From assembly GCA_038745535.1 (NCBI GenBank), contig JBCDLI010000018.1:1-41783 (forward strand): a DNA stretch of 41,783 nucleotides, given 5' to 3'. The notes beneath the pieces are model-generated. The model worked only from the letters and a program-made list of their open reading frames with translations, did not search any database and was not told the DNA's origin. A program made the translations under genes and the position numbers. Shown here piece by piece: positions 34,621 to 41,783 of the stretch (the stretch's first letter is position 1; each line of letters opens with the position of its first letter). This stretch comes from JBCDLI01 sp038745535 (GTDB lineage: Bacteria; Pseudomonadota; Alphaproteobacteria; Rhizobiales; Rhizobiaceae).

Positions 34621-34706
34621 AGCGAGAACCCTGCTCTGTTCATGTTTTGTTAACACTAGGAGCTGCCAAAGGCGAGTCAAAGGTGCGGTGTGGTGGTGAG
34701 AACTCT

Positions 34707-36302
34707 CTACAGCCGGTCAAACAAAAGGCGTGCCACAAGCGCATCGCGTTCGTAGACATCTTTGTGGAAATACGGAATTCCATCGTCGTCGATCCAAGCA
34801 GAGAAGTAAGCGAGATGAACGGGAACGCGCGCTTGGAGGTTCACGCGCGTGATTTTCCGTGACCCGATGATCCTATCAATTTCAGCGCGTGACTTGCTTT
34901 GATCAAGGCTAAACAACAGGGCAGCAAATTCCAACGGCTTCACAATGCGGATACACCCCGATGAAAATGCGCGCCCCGTGCGCGCAAACAATTGCCGCGA
35001 TGGCGTGTCGTGCAGATAAACGCTGAACTTGTTGGGGAACATGAATTTCACCTGACCGAGCACGTTTTTTGGCCCTGGGTCCTGCACGAGACGATAGGGA
35101 AAGCGTGACCGGGAAACCGAACTCCAGTCCACCGCATAGGGGTTCACGACAGCATCGTTTCCAGTCCAGCCGGAATAGATTGTGAAGCCGTTGCGCTCGG
35201 CGTAGGATGGGTCTTTCTTAAGCAGCGGCAGCTTTGAACGCACCGCAATAGAAGTCGGCACCGTCCACGTCGGATTAAACTCCGCATAGCGAATTTGGTC
35301 CGAGAACATTGGCGTTTTGTGAAATGGTTTGCCAACGATCACATCGCGGCGATCAACGACGCGGCCACCGTCAATGGTGAACATCTCAAAGGCAGCCTGA
35401 TTGACGAACACGTGTCGTGAACCGAGATCGACCGGCAGCCACCGCCAGCGCTCCATGTTGACCACAATTTGCCGAACACGCTCGTCCGCGGTCACGTTCA
35501 TCGCACCGAATGTTGCTGGTCCCGCAATGCCATCAGCATCAAGACCGTGACGCTTTTGAAAGTGCTCAATGACCGACTTGAGATCGTCATCATAGACATC
35601 AGGCTCTGCCGCGTTCAGGCCACTGTAGCCGCGTGAAGTAAGGTTGCGGCGGATATCCACGACCCGCGGATCGCGCATACCCGGCTTTAGCACTGCGCCT
35701 TCGCGAACAAGGGGCCAGCCGCCGCGATCGGCAAGCGCTCGATATCCGGCTAACATCTGCCTCAACTGATAATACTGCCGATGCTTAGGCGCGAGCGATC
35801 TAAGCGTTTCGGAAACACCTCGGGTCGCAACCGAGCTGAGCCACGCGCCCGCGTCGGTTTCTTTTCGCGCGATCACAATTTCCGGGTCGGTTACCGAAGG
35901 GGTAGTTCGCCCCGCATGCAAGTCGCGGGCAAAGGCTATGAAAGCCTGGCTCATAGCGAGCTCAAATCCAAACGCGTCGCTGCGGTTCTGTAGACTGGTG
36001 AATTGCGTCAGCGCGAGCGGAAGGTAGTCTGCGCTTTCCAGGCCATCCTCTTCGGCCCGCGAAAGTGCATCAAACAGATCGCCAGCAAGGGCAGTGAGCT
36101 GTGTTCCATCCACCCAGAGCGAACGCGCGTTTGGCGTGAGGTAGAAGTCATTCAGTGTGTTTAGGTCAACAACGATACCGCGCCATTCGATGGCTTGCCG
36201 ACCATCGAGGGCAGCAAATTCAGCGTTGCTAAAGGCCTTCGCCGAGTGTGTGCTGACCACGATAGCCAATACACACATAACGATTCTCGCCACCTGCCCC
36301 AT
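34707..36302 (-). CDS. L,D-transpeptidase (YcbB/LdtD type) with peptidoglycan-binding domain
   Basis: Forms 3-3 crosslinks in peptidoglycan or attaches proteins to it, in the periplasm. A signal peptide ends near residue 23 ('STHSAKA'), followed by a scaffold domain, a peptidoglycan-binding domain at about 205-272 ('VIEHFQKRHGLDADGIAGPA') and the YkuD catalytic domain at about 295-470. The catalytic block has His431 in 'YLHDTPSR' and Cys450 in 'RAFSSGCIRI'. Length is 531 residues, as for LdtD-type enzymes. A strong GGAGG-GAG type ribosome site precedes the ATG. It follows leuA by 69 bases on the same strand, with no terminator seen between. Confidence 0.94.
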   Translation of the reverse strand: MGQVARIVMCVLAIVVSTHSAKAFSNAEFAALDGRQAIEWRGIVVDLNTLNDFYLTPNARSLWVDGTQLTALAGDLFDALSRAEEDGLESADYLPLALTQFTSLQNRSDAFGFELAMSQAFIAFARDLHAGRTTPSVTDPEIVIARKETDAGAWLSSVATRGVSETLRSLAPKHRQYYQLRQMLAGYRALADRGGWPLVREGAVLKPGMRDPRVVDIRRNLTSRGYSGLNAAEPDVYDDDLKSVIEHFQKRHGLDADGIAGPATFGAMNVTADERVRQIVVNMERWRWLPVDLGSRHVFVNQAAFEMFTIDGGRVVDRRDVIVGKPFHKTPMFSDQIRYAEFNPTWTVPTSIAVRSKLPLLKKDPSYAERNGFTIYSGWTGNDAVVNPYAVDWSSVSRSRFPYRLVQDPGPKNVLGQVKFMFPNKFSVYLHDTPSRQLFARTGRAFSSGCIRIVKPLEFAALLFSLDQSKSRAEIDRIIGSRKITRVNLQARVPVHLAYFSAWIDDDGIPYFHKDVYERDALVARLLFDRL

Positions 36303-36371
36303 GGTCTCCTCCGCGAATCACCCTCACAGATGGTGGTACCCGAAAAAGACACGCTGCAAAATTGTGGGTTG

Positions 36372-38075
36372 TTACTTAGCGGCGCGATGACGGTTTACAG
36401 CGCAGAGAATCGCTTCAAGCGAGGCCCCAACGATGTTCTTGTTGATCGCCACCCCGAACGCCTTCTCGCCGTCAATGTCCATTTCCATGTAACAGATCGC
36501 CGATGCATCAGAACCGTATCGAAGTGAGTGCTCAGAATAATCGACGACTGTGACGGATGTTCCGATGTAGGTTGAAAGGGCCGCAGTGAAACCATCAATT
36601 GGGCCAGTGCCCTCGCCTTTTATTTCCTTGGCCTCGTTGCCATCGACGATCTCGCCGAAGACGCGCCTGCGCTCTTTGTCGCCGTCAATCGCTTCGGTGT
36701 GATGGGTTTCGTACCGTAGCCGCTGATGCGGATGGTCGATATAGGTCGCGAAAAACTCGTCGCGGATCCGTTCTGACGTAAGCTCAACGCCTTCGCGATC
36801 GGTGATGTCTTGGATCACGCCACGGAATTCCACTTGCAAATTGCGCGGCAGGTTCAGCCCATAGTCTTCCTGCAGTATGTAGGCGATGCCACCTTTGCCC
36901 GATTGTGAATTGATGCGGATGATCGCCTCATAGCTGCGGCCAACATCTTCGGGATCAACTGGCAAATACGGTACTTCCCACAGATCCTGCTCCGCCGCGC
37001 GAATGTGCTTCATACCCTTGTTGATCGCGTCTTGGTGCGAACCGGAAAATGCGGTGTAGACCAACTCGCCCACGTAAGGGTGACGCTCCGGTATCGCCAG
37101 CTGGTTGCAATGTTCATACACGTCGCGGACGCGGTTGATGTCGGTAATGTCCAACTGTGGGTCGATGCCTTGCGTGAACATATTCAATGCAAGCGTCACA
37201 AGATCGACATTGCCCGTTCGCTCGCCATTTCCAAACAAAGTGCCCTCTACGCGATCAGCACCGGCCATAAGCGCCAGTTCTGTCGCCGCCACAGCTGTTC
37301 CGCGATCATTGTGAGGATGAAGCGATATCAGCACGCTATCGCGCTTGTCGATATTCCGGCACATCCACTCGATCTGGTCCGCGTGAATGTTCGGCGTGGC
37401 CATTTCCACGGTCGCTGGCAGGTTCAAAATCAACTTGTTATCTGGCGTTGGCTGAACCTCTTCAACGATGGCGTTGCAGATTTCCAGCGCAACTTCCAAC
37501 TCGGTGCCTGTAAAGCTTTCGGGCGAATATTCAAAACGATAGCCGCCACCAGCTTTTGCGGCCATGTCGGTGATCATCTTAGCTGCGTCTGTCGCGATAC
37601 GCTTGATGCCTTCCACATCCTTCTGGAAGACCACACGGCGCTGCAATTCCGACGTCGAATTGTAAAAGTGCACAATCGGGTTTTTCGCGCCATCGAGTGA
37701 CTCGAACGTCCGCTCAATCAGTTCAGGCCGACATTGTACCAACACCTGAAGGGATACATCATCGGAGACATTGCCCTCCTCCACGCACCAGCGAGCGAAA
37801 TCAAAATCAGTCTGGGAGGCGGATGGGAAACCAATCTCAATTTCCTTGAAACCCATCTGCAAAAGCAGTGCGAACATCCGCGTTTTACGCTCGTGACCCA
37901 TTGGTTCAACAAGCGCTTGGTTTCCATCACGGAGGTCAACCGAACACCAGATCGGGGGCGTGGTGATCGTCTTGTTCGGCCATGTCCGATCTGGCAGATC
38001 AACAACGGGATAGGGTCGGTATTTTTTGGGCGCATCGGGCATGGAAGCCGCGCTGATTGTCGTGTGCTTATTCAT
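36372..38075 (-). CDS. leuA: 2-isopropylmalate synthase, long (yeast-like) form
   Basis: First committed step of leucine synthesis: condenses acetyl-CoA with 2-oxoisovalerate. Metal and catalytic marks are 'WCSVDLRDGNQAL' and 'ISLHPHNDRGTAVAATE', followed by 'LFGNGERTGNVDLVTLALN'. The C-terminal regulatory LeuA dimer domain, responsible for leucine feedback, spans about residues 430-567. At 567 residues this is the long form. The ATG is preceded by a modest GGCGAG site. The 271-base gap upstream holds a leucine-codon-rich sORF and a GC-rich hairpin, described separately. Confidence 0.96.
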   Translation of the reverse strand: MNKHTTISAASMPDAPKKYRPYPVVDLPDRTWPNKTITTPPIWCSVDLRDGNQALVEPMGHERKTRMFALLLQMGFKEIEIGFPSASQTDFDFARWCVEEGNVSDDVSLQVLVQCRPELIERTFESLDGAKNPIVHFYNSTSELQRRVVFQKDVEGIKRIATDAAKMITDMAAKAGGGYRFEYSPESFTGTELEVALEICNAIVEEVQPTPDNKLILNLPATVEMATPNIHADQIEWMCRNIDKRDSVLISLHPHNDRGTAVAATELALMAGADRVEGTLFGNGERTGNVDLVTLALNMFTQGIDPQLDITDINRVRDVYEHCNQLAIPERHPYVGELVYTAFSGSHQDAINKGMKHIRAAEQDLWEVPYLPVDPEDVGRSYEAIIRINSQSGKGGIAYILQEDYGLNLPRNLQVEFRGVIQDITDREGVELTSERIRDEFFATYIDHPHQRLRYETHHTEAIDGDKERRRVFGEIVDGNEAKEIKGEGTGPIDGFTAALSTYIGTSVTVVDYSEHSLRYGSDASAICYMEMDIDGEKAFGVAINKNIVGASLEAILCAVNRHRAAK

Positions 38076-38190
38076 GGGTCTCGCCTATGCACCGGTCTCG
38101 AGCGAGGATGCTCTCGCGGCGCTCAATGATGAATTCAAGGTCGGAAGTAAAGGCGACGGGGCTGCAGCAAGTCCGGCTGTCAATCGACCA

Positions 38191-38219
38191 CCGGGCGCCC
38201 TGTCAAACGTCAGGCCCGG
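38191..38219 (-). promoter_or_regulatory. GC-rich hairpin in the leuA leader
   Basis: CCGGG/CCCGG and CCTG/CAGG arms form a bulged stem around an eight-base loop, starting within the last codons of the leucine-rich sORF. It has no T-run, so it is not an intrinsic terminator by itself; it could be part of a leader structure. Confidence 0.4.
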
Positions 38220-38305
38220 CAGCCGCCAATAAGCAGACCAGCGAGCAGAAGCGAGCTCCCGATGCGGGATGCAAAATCGTTCGCAGTGACGAGTTTCAAA
38301 GCCAT
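38210..38305 (-). CDS. candidate leucine-rich leader peptide upstream of leuA
   Basis: A 31-codon ORF (ATG to TGA) ending 135 bases before leuA on the same strand. It begins 'MALKLVTANDFASRIGSS' and then has 'LLLAGLLIGGCRA', with five Leu codons in seven (CTT CTG CTC, then CTG CTT). A GC-rich hairpin overlaps its stop. Candidate hexamers place the transcription start at the A of its ATG, as for trpL in this window. It may be a leucine attenuator peptide, a tiny hydrophobic protein, or chance; no U-tract terminator was found. There is no Shine-Dalgarno site. Confidence 0.4.
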   Translation of the reverse strand: MALKLVTANDFASRIGSSLLLAGLLIGGCRA

Positions 38306-38311
38306 GGCCGA

Positions 38312-38340
38312 GACATAACGAACAACAGCTTCGATAGCAA
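38312..38340 (-). promoter_or_regulatory. candidate promoter for the leuA leader
   Basis: TTGCTA and TATGTC are 17 bases apart; the -10-like element ends six bases before the ATG of the sORF, predicting a leaderless transcript. The hexamers match consensus only partly, so confidence is low. It starts seven bases after the brnA stop. Confidence 0.3.
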
Positions 38341-38346
38341 CGGTAT

Positions 38347-38640
38347 CTATTCCGCCGCCTCTTTTGCCATCGCCCGAAGACCGTCTTCGATAAACTTACG
38401 TGCGAGCCGGGTGTGAGGAACGCCTTTCGCCTTTGCAGCAGCCTTCAGCGCGTCCAATTGAGAACCTGCTACCCGCACTTCTAGCCGTGCATCTTTTTTC
38501 TCAAACTCGAAGAAATCTGACATCGGCCGAAAACCGGAAAAATCATATTCTGATAGGTCAGCAGTTTCGACAAAATGTTCAGCCTCTTCGTCCGTGCGGA
38601 GGATGGGAAACTGTTTAAGTTTTTGGTCTTGTTTGCTCAT
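38347..38640 (-). CDS. brnA: BrnA-type CopG/ribbon-helix-helix antitoxin
   Basis: A 97-residue protein with the BrnA arrangement: an N-terminal toxin-binding part ('AEHFVETADLSEYDFSGFRP') and a C-terminal ribbon-helix-helix DNA-binding part ('KKDARLEVRVAGSQLDALKA', 'HTRLARKFIEDGLRAM'). In BrnTA modules the antitoxin neutralises the BrnT ribonuclease and represses the operon. Its ATG lies inside the last codons of brnT (26-base overlap), the usual layout. Here the toxin gene carries a nonsense codon while the antitoxin frame is intact. Confidence 0.87.
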   Translation of the reverse strand: MSKQDQKLKQFPILRTDEEAEHFVETADLSEYDFSGFRPMSDFFEFEKKDARLEVRVAGSQLDALKAAAKAKGVPHTRLARKFIEDGLRAMAKEAAE

Positions 38641-38911
38641 ATCGCTTTACTTCTTTCGCGTGCATATATCGCGCACTTATTGGCCGTATAACGATTTGAC
38701 CCGCTCGCACGCGAAAGGTGAAGGTAACAAAGATAGATCGGTCGCCAAACCGACCCACAGCATTAAAACGCTGCTCAATCTGAACAGAGCCTCGATCTTC
38801 TAGCAGAAGGGGCGATGCAAGAAGGCACCCCTCAATCTCCAATTTCGATAGCCCGTGCTTTCAGCATTTTGGCCAATTGCCATCGTCCCAGTCAAACCCG
38901 GAAATTACCAC
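38615..38911 (-). pseudogene. brnT: BrnT-type toxin gene interrupted by an in-frame TGA
   Basis: From a GTG at 38911 with AGAGGA just upstream, the frame reads 'MVISGFDWDDGNWPKC', then TGA at 38861-38863, then continues in the same frame as 'KHGLSKLEIEGCLLASP' to 'IRPISARYMHAKEVKRYEQT'. Both halves match the BrnT family, whose members have FDWD..., KC.KHG... and ISAR..... blocks, so the TGA replaces one sense codon (for example CGA to TGA). No frameshift is needed. The toxin should be inactive unless the codon is read through. A shorter product from the TTG at 38842 would lack the N-terminal blocks. Confidence 0.82.
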
Positions 38912-38922
38912 TGCTTCCTCTT

Positions 38923-38962
38923 ATTATCGATTAATTGTCCGTACAATTCAACGGTCTATCAA
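38923..38962 (-). promoter_or_regulatory. candidate promoter of brnTA
   Basis: Two overlapping hexamer pairs with 17-base spacers are visible: TTGAAT with GATAAT (ending 11 bases before the brnT GTG), and TTGATA with GACAAT one turn upstream. The second would leave the ribosome site inside the transcript. Both overlap the inverted repeat at 38933-38948. Confidence 0.45.
38933..38948. promoter_or_regulatory. inverted repeat, possible BrnA operator
   Basis: AATTGT and ACAATT are perfect inverted arms around four bases, located within the brnTA promoter region between trpE(G) and brnT. Ribbon-helix-helix antitoxins usually bind such short palindromes to repress their own operon. Confidence 0.5.
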
Positions 38963-41112
38963 TCCACCAAGCGCGCGACCACGTTTTCGATCATCTTCAT
39001 GCCCGCATCGCCGCCAAGCGTCATGATGCTTTCGGGATGGAATTGCACCGCTGCCACTGGCTCACTTTCGTGCTCGATACCCATCACCACGCCATCCTCG
39101 GTTTCTGCGGTCACGATGAACTCATCGGGCAAGCGCGAGGGATCAGCAAAGATGGAGTGATAACGACCCACCGCAATTTCCTTCGGCAAGCCCGAAAAGA
39201 CCTTGCCCGGCTTGTGGATGCGAATGCGGGACGGCTTGCCGTGCATCGGATAATTCAATTGACGCAGCGAACCGCCATAGGCTTCCGTCAGTGCCTGCAA
39301 GCCAAGGCAAACACCAAAAACGGGAAGATCACGCCTGCGCGCCATGCGGATCGTGTCATGGCAGTTAAAGTCGGACGGCATGCCCGGGCCAGGTGAAAGC
39401 ACAACCAGATGAGGTTTGTACTCGTCCATGATCGAATTTGGCACAGGGCTACGAACAGTGCGTACCTTCGCACCTGTTTGGCGGAAATAATTCGCAAGCG
39501 TGTGCACAAATGAGTCCTCATGGTCGACAAGCAAGACCCGCTTGCCCTCACCGACTTTTGGCTTCTGCTGTTCTTTCAACGCAGCCTGCTCCATGGAACT
39601 CTCACGAATTGCCGCCAATAAAGCAGACGCCTTCAATTCGGTTTCGGCTTCTTCCGCTTTCGGGTCGCTATCAAACAGCAGAGTCGCACCCGCCCGCACC
39701 GAAGCGATGCCGTCGCGGATGTGGATTGTCCGCAGTGTGAGCCCGGTGTTCATATCGCCGTTAAATTTAACCATGCCGATCGCGCCACCATACCAAGCGC
39801 GAGGACTTTTTTCGTGCTTCTCGATGAAACGCATGGCCCAAAGCTTCGGTGCGCCCGTCACAGTCACCGCCCATGCATGACTTAAAAAGCCGTCGAAAGC
39901 ATCCATTCCAGGCAGCAGCCGACCCTCCACGTGATCAACCGTGTGGATCAATCGCGAATACATTTCGATCTGGCGACGGCCGATCACGCGTACCGATCCC
40001 GGCTCACAGACGCGGCTCTTATCGTTGCGGTCCACGTCTGAACACATCGTCAACTCGCTTTCATCCTTTTTGGAATTCAGCAGTTTGAGAATTTGTTCGG
40101 AGTCCGTGATCGCATCAGTGCCGCGTGCAATCGTGCCCGAAATCGGACAGGTCTCAATGCGACGTCCTGTGACCCGCACAAACATTTCAGGCGACGCGCC
40201 AACCAGAAATTCGTTCTGGCCGAGGTTCATAAAGAACGAATAAGGGGCCGGGTTCGTCTCCTTCAAACGCCGCGCAATGGCCGAAGGCGAAGACGCAACA
40301 CGTTCATGAAACATCTGACCCGGCACAACTTCAAAGAGATCACCACGCGCGAAACTCTCCTTCGCGCTTGTGACCAGTTTGGCATATTCACCTGGCGCAT
40401 GGTCACCGCGCGGTGGGACAGTATCGGTCGAGACAAATGGCGCCCGCACCTCTTCGGCTTCAATCCCAGCGGTGGAAATATCGCCAAGCGCAAAGTCGTA
40501 GCGGTCCACCCACGCGGTAGCCGAATGGTTATCGACCACGCAAATTTCGTCAGGCAGAAAAAGCACCAAATCGCGTTGGCTCGGGTCACGCTCAAGGTGT
40601 TCCTTTACCGGATCGAACTGAAAAGCGATGTCGTAGCCAAATGCCCCAAACAGCGCCAAATCATCATCTTCCGATGACCCCATAAAGCCGACAATCTTGC
40701 GAAGGACCGAGAAAACGCTCGGCGCGCGCGACCGCTCCTCTTCGGTGATCACATGATCGGGTTCTTTTATGGTCAGGGAGATCAGTTTCTCAGCAACATC
40801 TGTGCTTTCAATCTCAGACAGGCCATCAAGAGCGGTCGCGAGGATCGAGAGGATTGGCACACCACGCGCGTTAAGCGCAGCGATCTCCATCTTGCGACCA
40901 TGGCTGGAAATAGAAACGGGTGGATCAACAATGCCCGTATCCCACCGCGTATACCGGCCAGGATACTCGTAATTAGACGAGAGCACGACCCCGACGCGTT
41001 CATCGAGCGCAGACACGAGATTTTCAATTGCCGTGTCATACGCAATTGCATGCCGCGAACGCGTCACCTGTACCCCGCCGTTTGTGACGTAGTTTTCAGC
41101 CGTTTCGCCCAT
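38959..41112 (-). CDS. trpE(G): fused anthranilate synthase TrpE(G)
   Basis: Converts chorismate and glutamine to anthranilate, the first step of tryptophan synthesis. In rhizobia the two subunits are fused, as here: the TrpE chorismate-binding part (about residues 1-520, with 'SSNYEYPGRYTRWD', 'GASPEMFVRVTGRRIETCPI' and 'CSDVDRNDKSRVC') and the TrpG glutaminase part (about 525-717, with 'PGPGMPSD', the nucleophile Cys in 'FGVCLGLQALTEAYGG' and 'QFHPESIMTLGGD'). The ATG at 41112, after a GGGA site, gives 717 residues. A complete attenuator lies upstream. It ends 47 bases before the brnT start. Confidence 0.96.
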   Translation of the reverse strand: MGETAENYVTNGGVQVTRSRHAIAYDTAIENLVSALDERVGVVLSSNYEYPGRYTRWDTGIVDPPVSISSHGRKMEIAALNARGVPILSILATALDGLSEIESTDVAEKLISLTIKEPDHVITEEERSRAPSVFSVLRKIVGFMGSSEDDDLALFGAFGYDIAFQFDPVKEHLERDPSQRDLVLFLPDEICVVDNHSATAWVDRYDFALGDISTAGIEAEEVRAPFVSTDTVPPRGDHAPGEYAKLVTSAKESFARGDLFEVVPGQMFHERVASSPSAIARRLKETNPAPYSFFMNLGQNEFLVGASPEMFVRVTGRRIETCPISGTIARGTDAITDSEQILKLLNSKKDESELTMCSDVDRNDKSRVCEPGSVRVIGRRQIEMYSRLIHTVDHVEGRLLPGMDAFDGFLSHAWAVTVTGAPKLWAMRFIEKHEKSPRAWYGGAIGMVKFNGDMNTGLTLRTIHIRDGIASVRAGATLLFDSDPKAEEAETELKASALLAAIRESSMEQAALKEQQKPKVGEGKRVLLVDHEDSFVHTLANYFRQTGAKVRTVRSPVPNSIMDEYKPHLVVLSPGPGMPSDFNCHDTIRMARRRDLPVFGVCLGLQALTEAYGGSLRQLNYPMHGKPSRIRIHKPGKVFSGLPKEIAVGRYHSIFADPSRLPDEFIVTAETEDGVVMGIEHESEPVAAVQFHPESIMTLGGDAGMKMIENVVARLVD

Positions 41113-41167
41113 CAATTTTCCCGATCTACTCAATTTCAGCCCCTGATTTTGCTTTTGGGCCGAAGGC

Positions 41168-41202
41168 AAAATAAAACCGCCGTCCCCATGTGGTTGGCGG
41201 TT
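41168..41202 (-). terminator. trp attenuator (intrinsic terminator)
   Basis: On the minus strand AACCGCC and GGCGGTT form a seven-base stem, closed around a 14-base loop, followed by a T-rich run (TTTTATTTT). The 5' arm can alternatively pair with GGCGG at 41224-41228, which in turn can pair with TCCGC just after the Trp codons: the classic mutually exclusive set. Confidence 0.85.
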
Positions 41203-41227
41203 GCACAATACATGATGCCAAATCCGC

Positions 41228-41275
41228 CTATCGCGCGGACCACCACCATGTTGTGTTGCTGCTTATCATACTCAT
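41228..41275 (-). CDS. trpL: trp leader peptide TrpL
   Basis: A 15-codon ORF, MSMISSNTTWWWSAR, with three consecutive tryptophan codons immediately before the first hairpin arm. It lies 115 bases upstream of trpE(G). Ribosomes stalled at the Trp codons would mask hairpin arm 1 and let the antiterminator form. There is no Shine-Dalgarno site; promoter spacing puts the transcript start at the ATG itself, implying leaderless translation. It resembles the S. meliloti leader peptide, which also has three Trp codons near its end. Confidence 0.9.
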   Translation of the reverse strand: MSMISSNTTWWWSAR

Positions 41276-41281
41276 GTTTGG

Positions 41282-41310
41282 AGATTAGCCGCGCGAGTGG
41301 CCAATTTCAA
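41282..41310 (-). promoter_or_regulatory. trp leader promoter
   Basis: TTGAAA (41305-41310) and TAATCT (41282-41287) are 17 bases apart. The -10 ends six bases before the trpL ATG, predicting the start of transcription at base 41275, the A of the ATG. Confidence 0.65.
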
Positions 41311-41354
41311 TTAGAATTCACGCATCAGATACAATGCGACCTACCCAAGGATTT

Positions 41355-41783
41355 TTAGCGCTTCGTTGAAGTAAATTGGCTTACGATATCGGACGGTGTG
41401 ACACCAAGCCTGCGTTTGAATGCGCGTCGCATATTTTCTTCCGAGCCAAAGCCAAACTCTGCCGCCAACGACTTCATTCGCCTGTTTCCTAAGGTGAGTG
41501 CCTCGCGGGCGGCCTCAACGCGTATCTGCTCGACATAAAGTGATGGAGAGAAGCCAATCTCAGCAGTGAAAAGCCGAGCAAAGTTCCTATCTGACATGTT
41601 CGCAAAAGTTGCCATCGTCGGCACAGAATAATCGTTGGCTGGCTCCGTTTTGATGGCCTGTAACAAGGCATCGAACCGACCTGTCGTGCTCTTAGTTTGA
41701 GCTCGCAAAACCGAGCTATACTGATTTTGTCCACCAAGACGTTTCATCGGCAAAACCAGTAACCGCGCGATCCGCAATGCTTC
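41355..41783 (-). CDS. AraC-family regulator, GlxA type, 5' end cut by window
   Basis: The visible 142 residues are the linker and C-terminal DNA-binding domain of an AraC/XylS regulator. The start 'RIARLLVLPMKRLGGQNQYS' is the linker typical of GlxA-type proteins, in which a DJ-1/PfpI-like (amidotransferase-like) domain precedes two helix-turn-helix motifs; these are seen in 'TMATFANMSDRNFARLFTAE' and 'MKSLAAEFGFGSEENMRRAF'. The N-terminal domain lies beyond the window. It is upstream of, and on the same strand as, the trp leader; no link to tryptophan is implied. Confidence 0.85.
   Translation of the reverse strand, partial: EALRIARLLVLPMKRLGGQNQYSSVLRAQTKSTTGRFDALLQAIKTEPANDYSVPTMATFANMSDRNFARLFTAEIGFSPSLYVEQIRVEAAREALTLGNRRMKSLAAEFGFGSEENMRRAFKRRLGVTPSDIVSQFTSTKR

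Larger units (their letters stand above)
41168..41275 (-). ncRNA. trp leader RNA (attenuator transcript, rnTrpL-like)
   Basis: Predicted to start at the A of the trpL ATG and end in the attenuator T-run, about 108 nucleotides, close to the sRNA rnTrpL released by attenuation in Sinorhizobium meliloti. Hairpin 1:2 (TCCGC with GCGGA), antiterminator 2:3 (GGCGG with CCGCC) and terminator 3:4 are all present. In S. meliloti the released RNA also acts in trans; that is not shown here. Confidence 0.75.

Noticed and set aside
37005..37700. 231-residue open frame antisense to leuA
   Set aside because: It is complementary to conserved LeuA catalytic sequence, with no ribosome site or domain pattern.
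38041..38232. Plus-strand frame beginning 'MEAALIVVCLFMGLAYAP' that mimics a signal peptide
   Set aside because: Its first part is antisense to the leuA start region and the rest lacks domain features; no ribosome site precedes it.
38861..38863. TGA in brnT as a selenocysteine codon
   Set aside because: Its neighbours read KC-TGA-KHG and family members have an ordinary residue there as far as I know; no selenocysteine insertion hairpin was recognised and nothing else suggests selenoproteins. A nonsense mutation is simpler.
41345..41357. 13-base identity CCAAGGATTTTTA also present at about 11159-11171, both at gene 3' ends
   Set aside because: Dozens of shared 13-mers are expected by chance in a window this long, and neither copy has a hairpin.

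Overview
The window is a compact, protein-dense stretch of chromosome from an alphaproteobacterium, most probably a member of the Hyphomicrobiales (Rhizobiales) and perhaps a marine relative of Ahrensia or Hoeflea. This placement rests on gene content and order: prs, rplY, pth and ychF in series; a petABC operon; a fused TrpE(G) anthranilate synthase behind a rhizobial-type trpL attenuator; a yeast-like long LeuA; and several small proteins with a rhizobial look. Genus is an inference. No phage, insertion sequence, CRISPR array, tRNA or rRNA gene was seen, and no gap exceeds 300 bases.

Layout. 1-1.35 kb: the end of a degenerate M24-family protein and a small lipoprotein. 1.47-8.4 kb: prs, a convergent chromate transporter, rplY and pth (translation), a PEBP-like protein, a Zn-protease/RimK hybrid, and ychF with an overlapping lipoprotein. 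8.46-11.1 kb: a small protein coupled to a COG0523 GTPase that lacks its metal-binding cysteines, a DM13 protein and a membrane protein. 11.2-14.5 kb: apt and the cytochrome bc1 operon petA-petB-petC, which ends in a clear intrinsic terminator. 14.7-18.5 kb: two tandem paralogous ABC exporters. 18.6-23.7 kb: trmL, a GNAT enzyme, hemF, a MOSC protein and the reverse-strand run DUF1285 - CoA pyrophosphatase - cca.

23.9-30.7 kb: a four-gene operon of a MoxR AAA+ ATPase, a DUF58 protein, a large BatA/DUF4159 membrane protein and a second VWA/GATase-like membrane protein. It looks like one chaperone/envelope machine of poorly known function. 30.7-36.3 kb: acetyltransferase, glutathionyl-hydroquinone reductase, NUDIX hydrolase, metallophosphoesterase, an unknown tail-anchored protein and an L,D-transpeptidase. 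36.4-41.8 kb: leuA with a possible leucine-rich leader ORF, a BrnT/BrnA toxin-antitoxin pair whose toxin carries an in-frame stop, trpE(G) with its complete attenuator, and the end of an AraC/GlxA-type regulator.

The most informative non-obvious signals are the trp leader (leaderless 15-codon peptide with three Trp codons, competing hairpins, terminator and a well-spaced promoter), the broken brnT gene with an intact antitoxin, an apparently in-frame-deleted Zn-protease/RimK fusion, the Ser-for-Cys COG0523 GTPase, and a leucine-codon-rich sORF ahead of leuA with promoter spacing like that of trpL.
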